A stretch of 64,000 nucleotides of DNA from Lentisphaerota bacterium (GCA_017134815.1 CP071032.1:2290001-2354000); one strand, 5' to 3'. Positions 45,369 to 54,015 are shown, counted from the first letter of the stretch. The notes: a model not told the origin generated them from the letters alone. Made by a program: numbers and translations.

Positions 45369-45617
45369 TTTAAACCAGACCCCAATAATAAAAGAGATGT
45401 GTTCTTCGAAGATGATTATATCTGCATTAGCATTCTGATTCCGTATCTAAAGAGAAAACGTTTTTATCGACGGATTTTGTGTTATATGAAATATGGTAAG
45501 GAACTCAAGGATAGGATTGGTGAAGATATTCATATTACGTTAAAAGGGCAGCTGGATTTTGACTGCAATGTTAATGATTTGACTTTTAGGGAGTGTGAGG
45601 TGGTGGGAGGAGAGTAG
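45369..45617 (+). pseudogene. Truncated copy of the tRNA_anti-like secreted protein
   Basis: Encodes 'KPDPNNKRDVFFEDD' then 'ILIPYLKRKRFYRRILCYMKY', colinear with the C-terminal half of the 53126-53641 protein. The signal peptide and first half are missing and the upstream 80 bases are AT-rich filler. A GTG at 45399 could give a 72-residue peptide, but this has no good ribosome site. Confidence 0.7.
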
Positions 45618-45696
45618 ATTTAGGCCAACGCATGGAATAATAGCTAGCTATCCGCACTACTTTCTCAAGTGTAAGTTAGGGAGATTATTAAAACAA

Positions 45697-46692
45697 CTAT
45701 AAAGAATTTATCTCCTCTTCTAAATCTTGTAAGATTTGAATTACGGAATCAAATGAAGGCGCTTGATTAAATATCATAGATTCTTTCATGGATTTATAGT
45801 CTCTTCGCAATTCATTAATAGTTTTTTGTGCTGGTATCAATCTAAAACTGCCAGGTATAGCATTTTGATAGTTAGCCCATTTACAAGAGTAATAGTCAAT
45901 CTTAAACTTCCTAACATCATCTAGGTAATTTAATTCTCTTAGTGCATTTTCTTTTATTGTACTTTTTGCTAATTGGCTTAAATCATAATAATGCCTTGAA
46001 TAGCGTTCTTTAAACCCATCATCTCTATGAGCTTCCTGATGAAGTATAGTAGCTTTCTCCCAAAAAGTCCTCTCTGCTTTAATAGCTTTGACTCTACAGT
46101 CCGGATCCTTAAATAAATTTGGAAACTCTTCAGCAATATAAGGCCTGATTAAATATTCTTGATTTGGATGCCAAGCTCCTAAAGGACCAATTTCGAGAGT
46201 AATGTGTGGTTTGATATAATCGTCACTAAAAGATGTAGGATACACCACATCTATACACTGAGGATCATCATTATTTATTTCAATAATAATATCAGAGCAA
46301 TATTTAGTTAACTTATCACTTAACAATGGATGAAAATTGTTCTTTATATAATCCGATGCTTTCTCATTTATTTCTTTCGTAAATTTATCTCTTTTATTTC
46401 TAGACAATTGAGATAATTGATTGGGATTTGACCCACAATCTAGTAAGTCCCAATCCAAAATTAAATCAATGTCTTCTGAAAAACGTTTAATAACATTAAA
46501 TATTTTGGATAAAGTTGTACCACCTTTAAAGACAACCTTAGACTTTATCTCATCGTCTAAAAATAAATGTCTGAGAATCCAACAAACCCAAAAATCCTTT
46601 TCGATAACTGCTGAGTTTATTCCTTGTCTAGAAGCTGTTTCAGAAATAAGGTCTTTGCGGTCACTCTCATTCAATTTTGCAATAGAATCCAT
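45697..46692 (-). CDS. abiEii: AbiEii-type nucleotidyltransferase toxin
   Basis: A 331-residue protein of the AbiEii/AbiGii family, toxin of type IV toxin-antitoxin systems that block phage growth by abortive infection. The nucleotidyltransferase motif is 'GGTTLSK' (57-63) followed by 'FSEDIDL' with Asp74 and Asp76. Further on, 'YSRHYYDLSQL' near 229-239 is typical of the family. It starts one base after the antitoxin gene ends, with AAGGAAA inside the antitoxin 3' end, so the two are coupled. The frame is intact. Confidence 0.92.
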   Translation of the reverse strand: MDSIAKLNESDRKDLISETASRQGINSAVIEKDFWVCWILRHLFLDDEIKSKVVFKGGTTLSKIFNVIKRFSEDIDLILDWDLLDCGSNPNQLSQLSRNKRDKFTKEINEKASDYIKNNFHPLLSDKLTKYCSDIIIEINNDDPQCIDVVYPTSFSDDYIKPHITLEIGPLGAWHPNQEYLIRPYIAEEFPNLFKDPDCRVKAIKAERTFWEKATILHQEAHRDDGFKERYSRHYYDLSQLAKSTIKENALRELNYLDDVRKFKIDYYSCKWANYQNAIPGSFRLIPAQKTINELRRDYKSMKESMIFNQAPSFDSVIQILQDLEEEINSL

Positions 46693-46693
46693 C

Positions 46694-47305
46694 TTATTTT
46701 ATTTCCTTAGAACAAATTTTTTCAATGCACTTATACACCCGACCAGTTACATATTGTGCATCTTTTCGCATTTTTGAAAGTTCTTCAGGTTTTCGGTTTT
46801 TTCTTATTGTGCTAATGATTTTATCACTTATATCTTGAGATCTCGATACCTTCAAAGCTTGAACTGCCATTGCTGTAGGCTTATGCTTTACCTGCATTTC
46901 TTTAAGGGGGGTCTTTTTGAATTTAATATTAACCTTCCCAATATCATATTCTTTGCTTGGACCATCAGTTAAATAAATTACAGCTCCAGGCACCTGTGTT
47001 GATATGCCTAGTTCGTTTAAAGCTTCCTCACCACTTTTTTGGAGTCTCCAGCCATTTTTACGAGCGATGGCATGGGCAACTTGATGAATATCTGGGCTTA
47101 AATTTTCTTTTAATAATTTGCTGTATTTTGGATAGTCATAAATCCCTCTAATTACACGGCGAATATTACCAGTATTCGTTAGTCTGTGTAAAGCAATATC
47201 AATAGCCTCACGGCTTCCTAATTGCAAAAAATCTTTTTGAGAAAAAGACCAACCACTACCATGACCTCTAATAGATCTAATTATTTTATTATGTAGACTT
47301 TCCAT
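46694..47305 (-). CDS. abiEi: AbiEi-type antitoxin (DUF6088-like)
   Basis: A 203-residue protein with an N-terminal winged-helix DNA-binding domain ('DFLQLGSREAIDIALHRL' near 25-42, then 'GNIRRVIRGIYDYP') and a C-terminal antitoxin region. It precedes and is coupled to the toxin gene. AAGGAA lies 9 bases before the ATG. AbiEi proteins repress their own operon by binding inverted repeats; a perfect candidate operator overlaps the promoter at 47326-47355. Confidence 0.88.
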   Translation of the reverse strand: MESLHNKIIRSIRGHGSGWSFSQKDFLQLGSREAIDIALHRLTNTGNIRRVIRGIYDYPKYSKLLKENLSPDIHQVAHAIARKNGWRLQKSGEEALNELGISTQVPGAVIYLTDGPSKEYDIGKVNIKFKKTPLKEMQVKHKPTAMAVQALKVSRSQDISDKIISTIRKNRKPEELSKMRKDAQYVTGRVYKCIEKICSKEIK

Positions 47306-47325
47306 TTTAATAATTCCTTATTTTA

Positions 47326-47355
47326 TGTAAGAAAATATACACCATTTTTCTTACA
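47326..47355. promoter_or_regulatory. AbiE operator: perfect 10-10-10 inverted repeat
   Basis: TGTAAGAAAA (47326-47335), 10-base spacer, TTTTCTTACA (47346-47355). The arms are perfect complements. It covers the -10 box and most of the spacer of the abiE promoter and lies 21 bases upstream of the antitoxin start, the place expected for autorepression by AbiEi. Confidence 0.75.
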
Positions 47356-47361
47356 AGTCAA
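47334..47361 (-). promoter_or_regulatory. abiE promoter
   Basis: Minus strand TTGACT (47361-47356), 16-base spacer, TATATT (47339-47334). Both hexamers are close to sigma-70 consensus. The transcript would start about 20 bases before the antitoxin ATG. Confidence 0.7.
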
Positions 47362-47707
47362 GTAGTGTATAATCAATTGGTTAGATTTTTTATTATTTTA
47401 GTTTTTAAAAATCATTGAATTTTTTCAATTTAGATTTACATAAATGTGATTTTATGAATCTACCATTACACTTTCAAAGGGGGGCTAGATCAAAAGTTAG
47501 TCATAGATGGCATTAGTGCACGGAATACATTCATTATTAAGTATAATTAGAATAATATAGTCATTTAATAGGAAAAATACTTTGTTTTGTTATATTTCAA
47601 TAATTGTTTATTTTAAAATTAAAAAGTTTCATGATTTTTTCTACAAAATTTTAATCTTGCCCTATTCAATATTATCAAGGTACTGTGAGAAGTTTTGAGA
47701 GCTTAGA

Positions 47708-47725
47708 GGTGGGGGGACCCCCGCC
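47708..47725. repeat. G/C-rich near-perfect hairpin
   Basis: GGTGGGGG and CCCCCGCC (one G-T pair) surround GA. It is conspicuous in AT-rich surroundings and lies just left of the iteron-like cluster. Confidence 0.5.
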
Positions 47726-47757
47726 CGGTTTAGACAAATTTTAAACTTTTTTATTTA

Positions 47758-47926
47758 GGGGTACAAATTGTAAGTTGTTTATAATTAATGTATTTGTTTG
47801 ATTTTTAAATGTACCTGGGGTACAAGTTGAGCTCAAAGGGGGTACAAATTTTGTACCCCTAGAGGTACAAAGTGAGCAAGTTTGAGCTTAGAAAATGTAC
47901 CCCCGGGGGTACAAAAGGGGTACAAA
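47758..47926. repeat. Iteron-like cluster of GGGGTACAAA repeats
   Basis: Direct copies of GGGGTACAAA or one-base variants begin at 47758, 47817, 47839, 47862, 47906 and 47917. Inverted copies occur at 47850-47859 and as the left half of an 18-base palindrome (47896-47913, TGTACCCCC/GGGGGTACA). Spacing is irregular, so it is not a CRISPR array. Such arrays are usually replication-initiator or regulator binding sites. Confidence 0.8.
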
Positions 47927-48083
47927 GTAGCCTAAATTCTAGAAAATATGAATGTTTACAACTGAAAATTCAGAGCGATAGAATTTTTCCTCTAAACTGA
48001 TTTAGTTTGAATAGGTCTAAATCTTCAGAATTTTTCCTTTAAACACGTTTTAAACATTTAACAAAATGCCTATTCAGTTCTCA

Positions 48084-48653
48084 TTATAATTTTTTGTCCT
48101 CTTCAAATTTTCCTAGTGCGTCGTACACACTAAGGTTTCCATTCTTTTCTATAATAAAATAATCGGTGTTATTGCTAAGTTTGTTGACTTTGTCATATCT
48201 TGTTTTACCATTTTCTTCTGTTTTTATTAATTCATAAAAACCATAAGTTTCATTAATATAATTTGTTTCTACGTATACCTTGCAGTTAGCTGTATATATA
48301 GTTGTCAAGTGTTCAAAGCCTGGAGTATCATTCAACCATCTGCCTATTATTTGATCATAACTTTGAGATACAGTTGACTTTGTTAATTTATTTATCTTTG
48401 AAAGGGGGGAACCTATGATTCTTAAGTCCAAAACTCCAAGTTTAAAGTCAGAAGTGGCCCATGCTCCTTTATTTGTATCTATACCTTTAATAAAATACTC
48501 AATCCAAAGCCTATTATATTGCCTCCTACTTCTTCTAAGCTCCGCTGCTATTTCCTTTAGAGTTTGTTCATCAACTCTTTTGTATAATTCAATTTTTAGA
48601 CAATTGTAGCTGGAAACTGGCTGTGGGTCTTCACTTATTATTCTGTATTTCAT
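48084..48653 (-). CDS. Unrecognised island protein, about 189 residues
   Basis: A soluble, charged protein with no signal or membrane segment. A block 'LRRSRRQYNRLWIEYFIKG' near residues 35-53 looks like a helix followed by a strand. No family was recognised. ATG 48653 is preferred because AGGAAA lies just upstream; longer starts would extend 11 residues. Its start overlaps the end of the upstream membrane-protein gene (48631) by 23 bases, so the two are probably coupled. Confidence 0.6.
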   Translation of the reverse strand: MKYRIISEDPQPVSSYNCLKIELYKRVDEQTLKEIAAELRRSRRQYNRLWIEYFIKGIDTNKGAWATSDFKLGVLDLRIIGSPLSKINKLTKSTVSQSYDQIIGRWLNDTPGFEHLTTIYTANCKVYVETNYINETYGFYELIKTEENGKTRYDKVNKLSNNTDYFIIEKNGNLSVYDALGKFEEDKKL

Positions 48654-49545
48654 AATATTTCCTGATTTCAGCTCCATTTTTTTCATTGTTAACTACATTT
48701 ATTTTAGAATCATTCATTACTAACTTTGGATGAAGCAAAAGAGATAAAAAAGTTTTGATATTTTTAATCTTTCCATTTCTTTTATCACTTGCTAAAATTA
48801 AGATATAATAAGTGTCAAAACACAAAATAAGATAAATAAACGGATATAAGAAAACCATTAGAATTACAGGAAGAAGAAAAATTTTCAACGTGTGGATATT
48901 AATAAGTCTGTCAGGGTCTATAAATACATGATAGCAGGAGTATATTAATTCACTAATGCCGATTACTAATATTATACCATTTAGGAGTTTCCTAAAACCT
49001 GAGTGACTATTTTTGCAGCAAAAATAACTATAAAAGCATGAAACTATTATCCAAAAAGGCACGAGACATACTTCAAATGCAAAACTAAAGGAATAAAAGT
49101 TAACTATAAATATTAAAAAAATAGTCCAATTTAGAGAATTAAGCAATAAATTTTTACACGATAATCTATTTGGTTTTTCAGAAATACATATATAAAACAT
49201 GAATGGTATAGCAGAAAAAAGAAACCACATAATTGAGTCTTTTATCATTCTAATATTCCAGTTTCCTACTAGATATAAGATATAAATAATTAGCCCAATA
49301 TAAATAATCATACATATAAAATAACCAATTAATTTAGGCTCAAAAATGCTTACCATTGTTTTTCCAATCTCTCGATAACACAGAAAGAAAAGAATTATTG
49401 ATGCAAACCAAATAAAATTAGCTAATTCTCGATTATTGAAAATATCCATTCTAATATTTATTCTAACAGTTTTGCCGTAAATGCCTTTATTATATTTATA
49501 GATCAAAAAACTAAAAGTACAATTATAAGTTAACGCTCCTCCCAT
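48631..49545 (-). CDS. Unrecognised polytopic membrane protein
   Basis: About 304 residues with seven or eight hydrophobic segments spread from residue 45 to 255, and a short Lys/Asn-rich cytoplasmic tail. No family was recognised. The start is uncertain: ATG 49545 and ATG 49449 are both in frame and neither has a strong ribosome site. It is coupled by overlap to the 189-residue soluble protein downstream, which suggests a membrane/cytosol pair. Its A/T-rich codons match the island. Confidence 0.6.
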   Translation of the reverse strand: MGGALTYNCTFSFLIYKYNKGIYGKTVRINIRMDIFNNRELANFIWFASIILFFLCYREIGKTMVSIFEPKLIGYFICMIIYIGLIIYILYLVGNWNIRMIKDSIMWFLFSAIPFMFYICISEKPNRLSCKNLLLNSLNWTIFLIFIVNFYSFSFAFEVCLVPFWIIVSCFYSYFCCKNSHSGFRKLLNGIILVIGISELIYSCYHVFIDPDRLINIHTLKIFLLPVILMVFLYPFIYLILCFDTYYILILASDKRNGKIKNIKTFLSLLLHPKLVMNDSKINVVNNEKNGAEIRKYYEIQNNK

Positions 49546-49611
49546 ATTTAAAGGTCGTATAGCAGAATTATATGCCCATAAGGTTATCAGTTAATTTAAA
49601 GAGAAAAAATA

Positions 49612-49797
49612 ATGAAAGTACAAGAAGTATGTGACAAACATAACATTAGCCACAAGAATGTGCTAAAACATTGTCAAAGAGGCAGATTTATTTTGGATGG
49701 CATAGTCTACATAGCAGAAGATGTTTCTAAGCCAGATGCCTGTAATGCGAAATGGGAGATTACCGCTTTATATGGCAAGCAACCTGAGCATAATTAG
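49612..49797 (+). CDS. Small protein, possible helix-turn-helix
   Basis: A 61-residue protein. The N-terminal 'VQEVCDKHNISHKNVLKHCQRG' layout (helix, turn, helix) resembles a small DNA-binding domain, and 'GRFILDGIVYIAED' resembles the strand pair that follows in excisionase-like or regulator folds. No strong ribosome site. It is divergent from the membrane protein gene. Identification is tentative. Confidence 0.4.
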   Translation: MKVQEVCDKHNISHKNVLKHCQRGRFILDGIVYIAEDVSKPDACNAKWEITALYGKQPEHN

Positions 49798-50013
49798 GTC
49801 ACTGCAAAACAAAGTAACGGCTTTAAGAAATTTAAATGGTAAAACTTAATGAAAAGTTGTGGATTGCTAAGTTGAGTACAATTTGTTCAGACAGTTGTGT
49901 AAAGATTAATGGCAAATGATGTTTTCACATAAACGACTGATAAAGAGAGTTTCCACTGAGCACCCTTGAACTTAACTACGAGTTGCTAAAATGGTAAAAG
50001 TACATAAGAAAAG
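49798..50013. other. Gene-free gap
   Basis: No coding region or RNA was recognised between the small protein gene and the terminator at 50014. The sequence is AT-rich with no clear repeat. Confidence 0.4.
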
Positions 50014-50043
50014 TGCCCGGCTTAGTATTTTGCTAATCGGGCA
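50014..50043 (-). terminator. Terminator of the GH64/thaumatin-like gene
   Basis: TGCCCG (50014-50019) pairs with CGGGCA (50038-50043) and TTAG with CTAA inside. On the minus strand ACTTTTCTTA follows. It lies 66 bases after the gene's stop codon. Confidence 0.6.
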
Positions 50044-50108
50044 ACCTAACAGAGAGAAATTTTTCAAATTAAGTTTTACTCTTCATGCTTATGCTGCATA
50101 TTACGAAA

Positions 50109-51050
50109 TTAACTGTCATATGGATAAACAGTTACAGTGCAGTTCACAGAGGTTGGTACCCAGGTAAATTCTCCTGTTTTATTATCATTGGGGAAGCAAA
50201 AGAAACCATATTTACCTTTACTATCTGGAATTGCAGCAGCATGTAGAGCTTTCACATACCCTGTATTTGACGGACTGGGTATATGGCTAGCATCCCAGTA
50301 CTGCCAGCCATTCCAGTTTGTGACAGATGAAAACAATTGAGCTCCATTTGCTGGTAAAGAATTTACAAAAGGTTGATATGTAATTGGAACCCAAGGTTGT
50401 AATATGTTGTTAGGGGAAGCAGCCCACACTTTATTTGGACCAACAACTCTAAAAATGTTGTCAGGATAAGGAGGAGGCCATTTCCCTTTTGCATTTGTCA
50501 AAGGCCAAACCAGCTTTTTCCAACTGTAATCAGTTTGCTTCTTTAGTTGATCTATTACTGAAGAAAGTTTTGTAAAACCATACTCAAACCCCTCTTGACA
50601 ACCACCATAACTGCCTACATTCGAAAATTTAACTGTTACAGGCTGTGAATACTCATCTATATATGACAAATCAAATGTATAGCGAGAGTTACTTGGTTCA
50701 TAATTGTACTCTACAAAAGAATACATAATCGCTCCATCATATGCAGGATTGAAAGGATCTGGTGCGATTCCTTTTTCCAAACTTTTTTCCAATTTCTTAT
50801 CTGAAATATATATTCGCATTTTGGGGTTGGGTTGAAGTTGAATTGTTAACGGTACTCCATTGCTTAATGGCGCGCCTCCTGTAATTGGTTGAACACTTGT
50901 TGGTGCACCATAATTAAAATTATAAACATATATAGGGCGATTTGACTTATTCCATAAAGTAATTGTTTTATTCTGTCCGGAAGAAGTTGAACTCAAAAAC
51001 ACGGCTACAAGACTAATTAAAAACAAAATAATTGTTTTGAAAGTTTTCAT
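50109..51050 (-). CDS. Secreted GH64/thaumatin-like protein
   Basis: A 313-residue exported protein with a signal peptide (about 1-26). The block 'YTFDLSYIDEYSQPVTVKFSN' and the end 'YGFFCFPNDNKTGEFTWVP' resemble the GH64 beta-1,3-glucanase/thaumatin-like superfamily, whose members hydrolyse or bind beta-glucans. The typical GH64 acid residues could not be assigned. GAGGAAA precedes the ATG. A role against fungal or algal glucan is possible; binding only is also possible. Confidence 0.5.
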   Translation of the reverse strand: MKTFKTIILFLISLVAVFLSSTSSGQNKTITLWNKSNRPIYVYNFNYGAPTSVQPITGGAPLSNGVPLTIQLQPNPKMRIYISDKKLEKSLEKGIAPDPFNPAYDGAIMYSFVEYNYEPSNSRYTFDLSYIDEYSQPVTVKFSNVGSYGGCQEGFEYGFTKLSSVIDQLKKQTDYSWKKLVWPLTNAKGKWPPPYPDNIFRVVGPNKVWAASPNNILQPWVPITYQPFVNSLPANGAQLFSSVTNWNGWQYWDASHIPSPSNTGYVKALHAAAIPDSKGKYGFFCFPNDNKTGEFTWVPTSVNCTVTVYPYDS

Positions 51051-51483
51051 CTTGTTGTTTCCTCTTTTTAAATTTAGTCTTTAAACTTTAAAATAGTGGA
51101 AGAATGATGTTTGACCAGCTTCTAATAACAGGTATAAAACTACAACGTTGCTCGTTACCAATATAACTATTTAAGCTTTTTGAAGCAAACTGTTTAATGA
51201 AGAAATAGCTAATGCGAGTCTTTGCTAGTCAATTAGTTTTTGTGTTATAGTCCTTCTAAATAGGCCAGATAGTTTAAAACCCAAAAGAAAGTTGAAATTT
51301 TTTTATGTTTTCAGTGTATTATTTTTTATAAAAAATTAACAAATTTCTTCATGAAGCACTTTTGGGATACTTGAATTATATTGATATTGTTATTATACTA
51401 ATAGTTAGCAGTATAAATATTTTGTTATAAAATACTTAAAGTAAATATACGTTTTTCCCGGTGAGCATATGTGGAGAAGAAAA
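51051..51483. other. AT-rich divergent gap
   Basis: No gene recognised. It must hold the two divergent promoters for the GH64-like and the beta-propeller-like proteins; several AT hexamers are present but no clear -35/-10 pair stands out. Confidence 0.4.
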
Positions 51484-52743
51484 ATGAAAACATTCTTTAC
51501 AGTTGCAGCTTTATTCTTAATGTCGACCTTGATGTTAGCGCATGAAATCGAAATAATTGCCAAGACTCCAAGAATCTTAATCTCGCCTTCAATTGCTGAA
51601 AATGGTAAAAGCTTTGCTTATGTTGGGATTGATGAAAAGACTGGGACCCAAGCAATCTTTATATCCTACCTTAAAAACGATGGAGCTTTTTCGAAACCGA
51701 ATGTTGTAGTTACTACAAGAAGTACTATAGAACAACTTCACACTAGGTTTCGTCACTTTCAACCCAATTATGCACCATTTTCTGCTGAAGAGTTTCGCGC
51801 CAAGAAGGGACTTGACTCACCTATAGTACAAAATGACATCATCACATTTAGCGCCACCATAAAAAATTTTAAACGAGGCATTTTTTATGCTATTAAGCGT
51901 CAGAATAAGTGGCAAGTTTACCCTATTGCAATTCAAGATCAGAAGATGCCAATTGAGCCAGATGCCTACTATAAAGATTTTAATGCTCCTTATATATCAG
52001 TAAAGCAAAAAGCAATATTTCTGGCAACTTCTAAAAATGATTTAAGTTATGTATTTTCATATAAAATACCTGCTGCTCCTTGTGAAAGTAACGAGCCTGT
52101 TTTGCTGGTTAAAGCAGATAAAAAAATATATGACTTTAAAGATATTTCTGTAGCCCAAGGTAATTTTGCCACTCTTGCCAAAGATGAAACAGGCAAAACC
52201 TATGTTTGCGTTTTTGATCAAAAGACGGCTAAACTAGTCAAGAACGTCCCTGAAGAATATTGGGAGCAGCGAGAAGGTGCAATAACTGTTCCTGATGGGC
52301 CTTCTTACTATGCCGGGAAGATAGCTTTTTCTACTCATGCGCAAGGTGAGGACGGAAAAGTTACTTATGCAATATACTCTAATGCCGGAAAGAGCGAATT
52401 TGCTAAACCAGTTGTTTTATCGGGCAAAATGATAGATACAATGTGCATAAAGTTTGCAAAAGTTTGGAATCCAACGTTATACATACAAAACAACAAAGCT
52501 TATATCACTTTTATGGGATCCTTGTGGGAAAACTCGAGAATTACTGGAGTATATCTTGCAAGCATAGCTAATGGGAAAGTGGATTTAGCGCCCATAGCGG
52601 TTCCAGGACAAAGGCTACCCAATGGGCAAATAGTTTTGGCAGCAACCATTGGAGCGGTAAGCATTAGACATGGCATAATTCCATTAGCATTGCGGCTGGG
52701 AAATGGCGATAATGTAATCGCAGTGGTTAGATTAGGGATATAA
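51484..52743 (+). CDS. Secreted protein, possible beta-propeller
   Basis: About 419 residues with a signal peptide (about 1-18 from ATG 51484, which has GGAG 7 bases upstream; a longer start at 51469 is weaker). The body repeats strands of the type 'GKSFAYVGIDEKTGTQAIFISYL' and 'KVTYAIYSNAGKSEF' at intervals of about 50 residues, as in beta-propellers. No family was recognised. The frame is intact. It could bind or cleave an extracellular polymer, but nothing more specific is visible. Confidence 0.6.
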   Translation: MKTFFTVAALFLMSTLMLAHEIEIIAKTPRILISPSIAENGKSFAYVGIDEKTGTQAIFISYLKNDGAFSKPNVVVTTRSTIEQLHTRFRHFQPNYAPFSAEEFRAKKGLDSPIVQNDIITFSATIKNFKRGIFYAIKRQNKWQVYPIAIQDQKMPIEPDAYYKDFNAPYISVKQKAIFLATSKNDLSYVFSYKIPAAPCESNEPVLLVKADKKIYDFKDISVAQGNFATLAKDETGKTYVCVFDQKTAKLVKNVPEEYWEQREGAITVPDGPSYYAGKIAFSTHAQGEDGKVTYAIYSNAGKSEFAKPVVLSGKMIDTMCIKFAKVWNPTLYIQNNKAYITFMGSLWENSRITGVYLASIANGKVDLAPIAVPGQRLPNGQIVLAATIGAVSIRHGIIPLALRLGNGDNVIAVVRLGI

Positions 52744-52859
52744 GATAAAGTCTATACTTGCGCCTATCCAGCATTGAGGTTATATTACGCATAGATAAAT
52801 TTAAGCAAAACAAAAATAAATAATTATTGGAGGTAAAGAAGCTTTCATTCGTTAGCTGC

Positions 52860-53122
52860 GAACGCAAAAATCTGTTTTACTTTTCATCGCAACATCGATG
52901 TCTGTACTTGAAAAAAACGCCAGATTTTTAAGTAGTAGTGCAGAAGAATCAGATGCTGTGCTCGTATATGCGGGCGCATTCTGTCTGTATGCACTACTGG
53001 GTACTGGCGTACCTTTTCAAGTTGCAGCGGAATGTCGCCCGCTCCTTTTTTATGACGGCGGCCTAATTCTTGTAATTTGTATATTCCTTTTGCTGTATCA
53101 TTATCAAACAAGAAAGTGCTGA
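52860..53122. other. GC-richer fragment, uncertain coding
   Basis: This patch is visibly richer in G and C than its surroundings and has an open frame on each strand (52898-53122 plus, 74 codons; 52884-53111 minus, 75 codons). Neither has a convincing ribosome site or recognised family. The minus frame has protein-like stretches ('GIYKLQELGRRHKKGAG'). It may be a remnant of a lost gene or insertion. Confidence 0.35.
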
Positions 53123-53125
53123 ATA

Positions 53126-53641
53126 ATGTTGAATAGGCTGCTGTTGCTGAAATGTCTTTTTGTGTTATTTGTAATTTTCTACGCCAATCTATCTAACGCC
53201 ATAATTTCATCAGATACTTCCAACAAAGCCAAGTTCATGCGAAATCTCGTAATGAATATTGAATATAAAACTGGAACCTTATTAATATTTGATTCCAATA
53301 TGGCTGGCTTTATTATCAAGGAATTCACAGAAAACTATTCTTGGGCTAAGGAAAAGTATACTGGCAGGAAATTTCTAATTAGCGGAATAGTTTACTTTCT
53401 AAGACCAGATCCAAATAATCGAAAAGATATCTTCTTTGAAGAGGATGAAATTTGTGTTAGCATCTTGATTCCGTATTTAAAGAGAAAGCGTTTTTATCGG
53501 CGGCTTCTGTGTTATATGAAATATTATAAAGGCTCTAGAAGTAGGTTAATTGAAGGGAATCACATTACGTTAAAAGGAGAATTGGTTTTTGACTCCGCTG
53601 CTAATGATGTTGCTTTTAGAGAGTGCGAGCTGGTGGAGTAG
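53126..53641 (+). CDS. Exported tRNA_anti-like (OB-type) protein
   Basis: A 171-residue protein with a signal peptide (about 1-25). 'KYTGRKFLISGIVYFLRPDP' and, at the end, 'HITLKGELVFDSAANDVAFRECELV' match the tRNA_anti-like pattern (PF12869-type: a small OB barrel in exported proteins with 'G.v' strands and a C-terminal Cys). A basic block 'PYLKRKRFYRRLLCYMKY' sits between. Two broken copies lie at 43660 and 45369. Function is unknown. Confidence 0.65.
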   Translation: MLNRLLLLKCLFVLFVIFYANLSNAIISSDTSNKAKFMRNLVMNIEYKTGTLLIFDSNMAGFIIKEFTENYSWAKEKYTGRKFLISGIVYFLRPDPNNRKDIFFEEDEICVSILIPYLKRKRFYRRLLCYMKYYKGSRSRLIEGNHITLKGELVFDSAANDVAFRECELVE

Positions 53642-53841
53642 TGTTGCAAAAGAATGGATAAAACATCAAGCCTGGCGACAGATTGATATTTTTATTATCA
53701 AGTCTTATAATTATATGTAAGAGCAATATATTGAACTCCTTAGTTCTTTATGTTAGGCATCTTACAAATGCCCTAAAAGAGGTCGTTTATTGTGAAATAT
53801 TCTTTAATGTAGCTTTAGTATAACCAATGGGAGGAAGAAAG

Positions 53842-54015
53842 ATGTCAAAAGTTTTTAACTGCAGCTATTGTGGAAACTATTTGGGAGAATGTGGACATAA
53901 ACCACACGGGCTCACCGTACCTATAACTCTATCTGGCTATTGCCCATCATGCGAACGTAAATATAGAGTCACATGCAAAGGCGATTGCCCTAAATTAAAA
54001 AGGAAAATACAGTGA
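53842..54015 (+). CDS. Small zinc-ribbon protein
   Basis: A 57-residue protein with Cys pairs 'CSYCGNYLGECGH' near the start and 'GYCPSC' near the middle, then 'CKGDCP', a likely zinc ribbon or double knuckle. GGAGGAAG precedes ATG 53842, and the longer start at 53827 is not needed. Such small proteins often bind nucleic acid or a protein partner. No family assigned. Confidence 0.6.
   Translation: MSKVFNCSYCGNYLGECGHKPHGLTVPITLSGYCPSCERKYRVTCKGDCPKLKRKIQ

Larger units (their letters stand above)
47362..48083. other. Gene-free region of the island
   Basis: No coding region is supported. It holds a G/C hairpin at 47708-47725 and the GTAC repeat cluster at 47758-47926, in otherwise AT-rich sequence. 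Stop codons are frequent in all frames. Confidence 0.6.

Noticed and set aside
47758-47926. Possible CRISPR array
   Set aside because: Repeats are only 10 bases, spacing is irregular, some copies are inverted and no cas gene is near.
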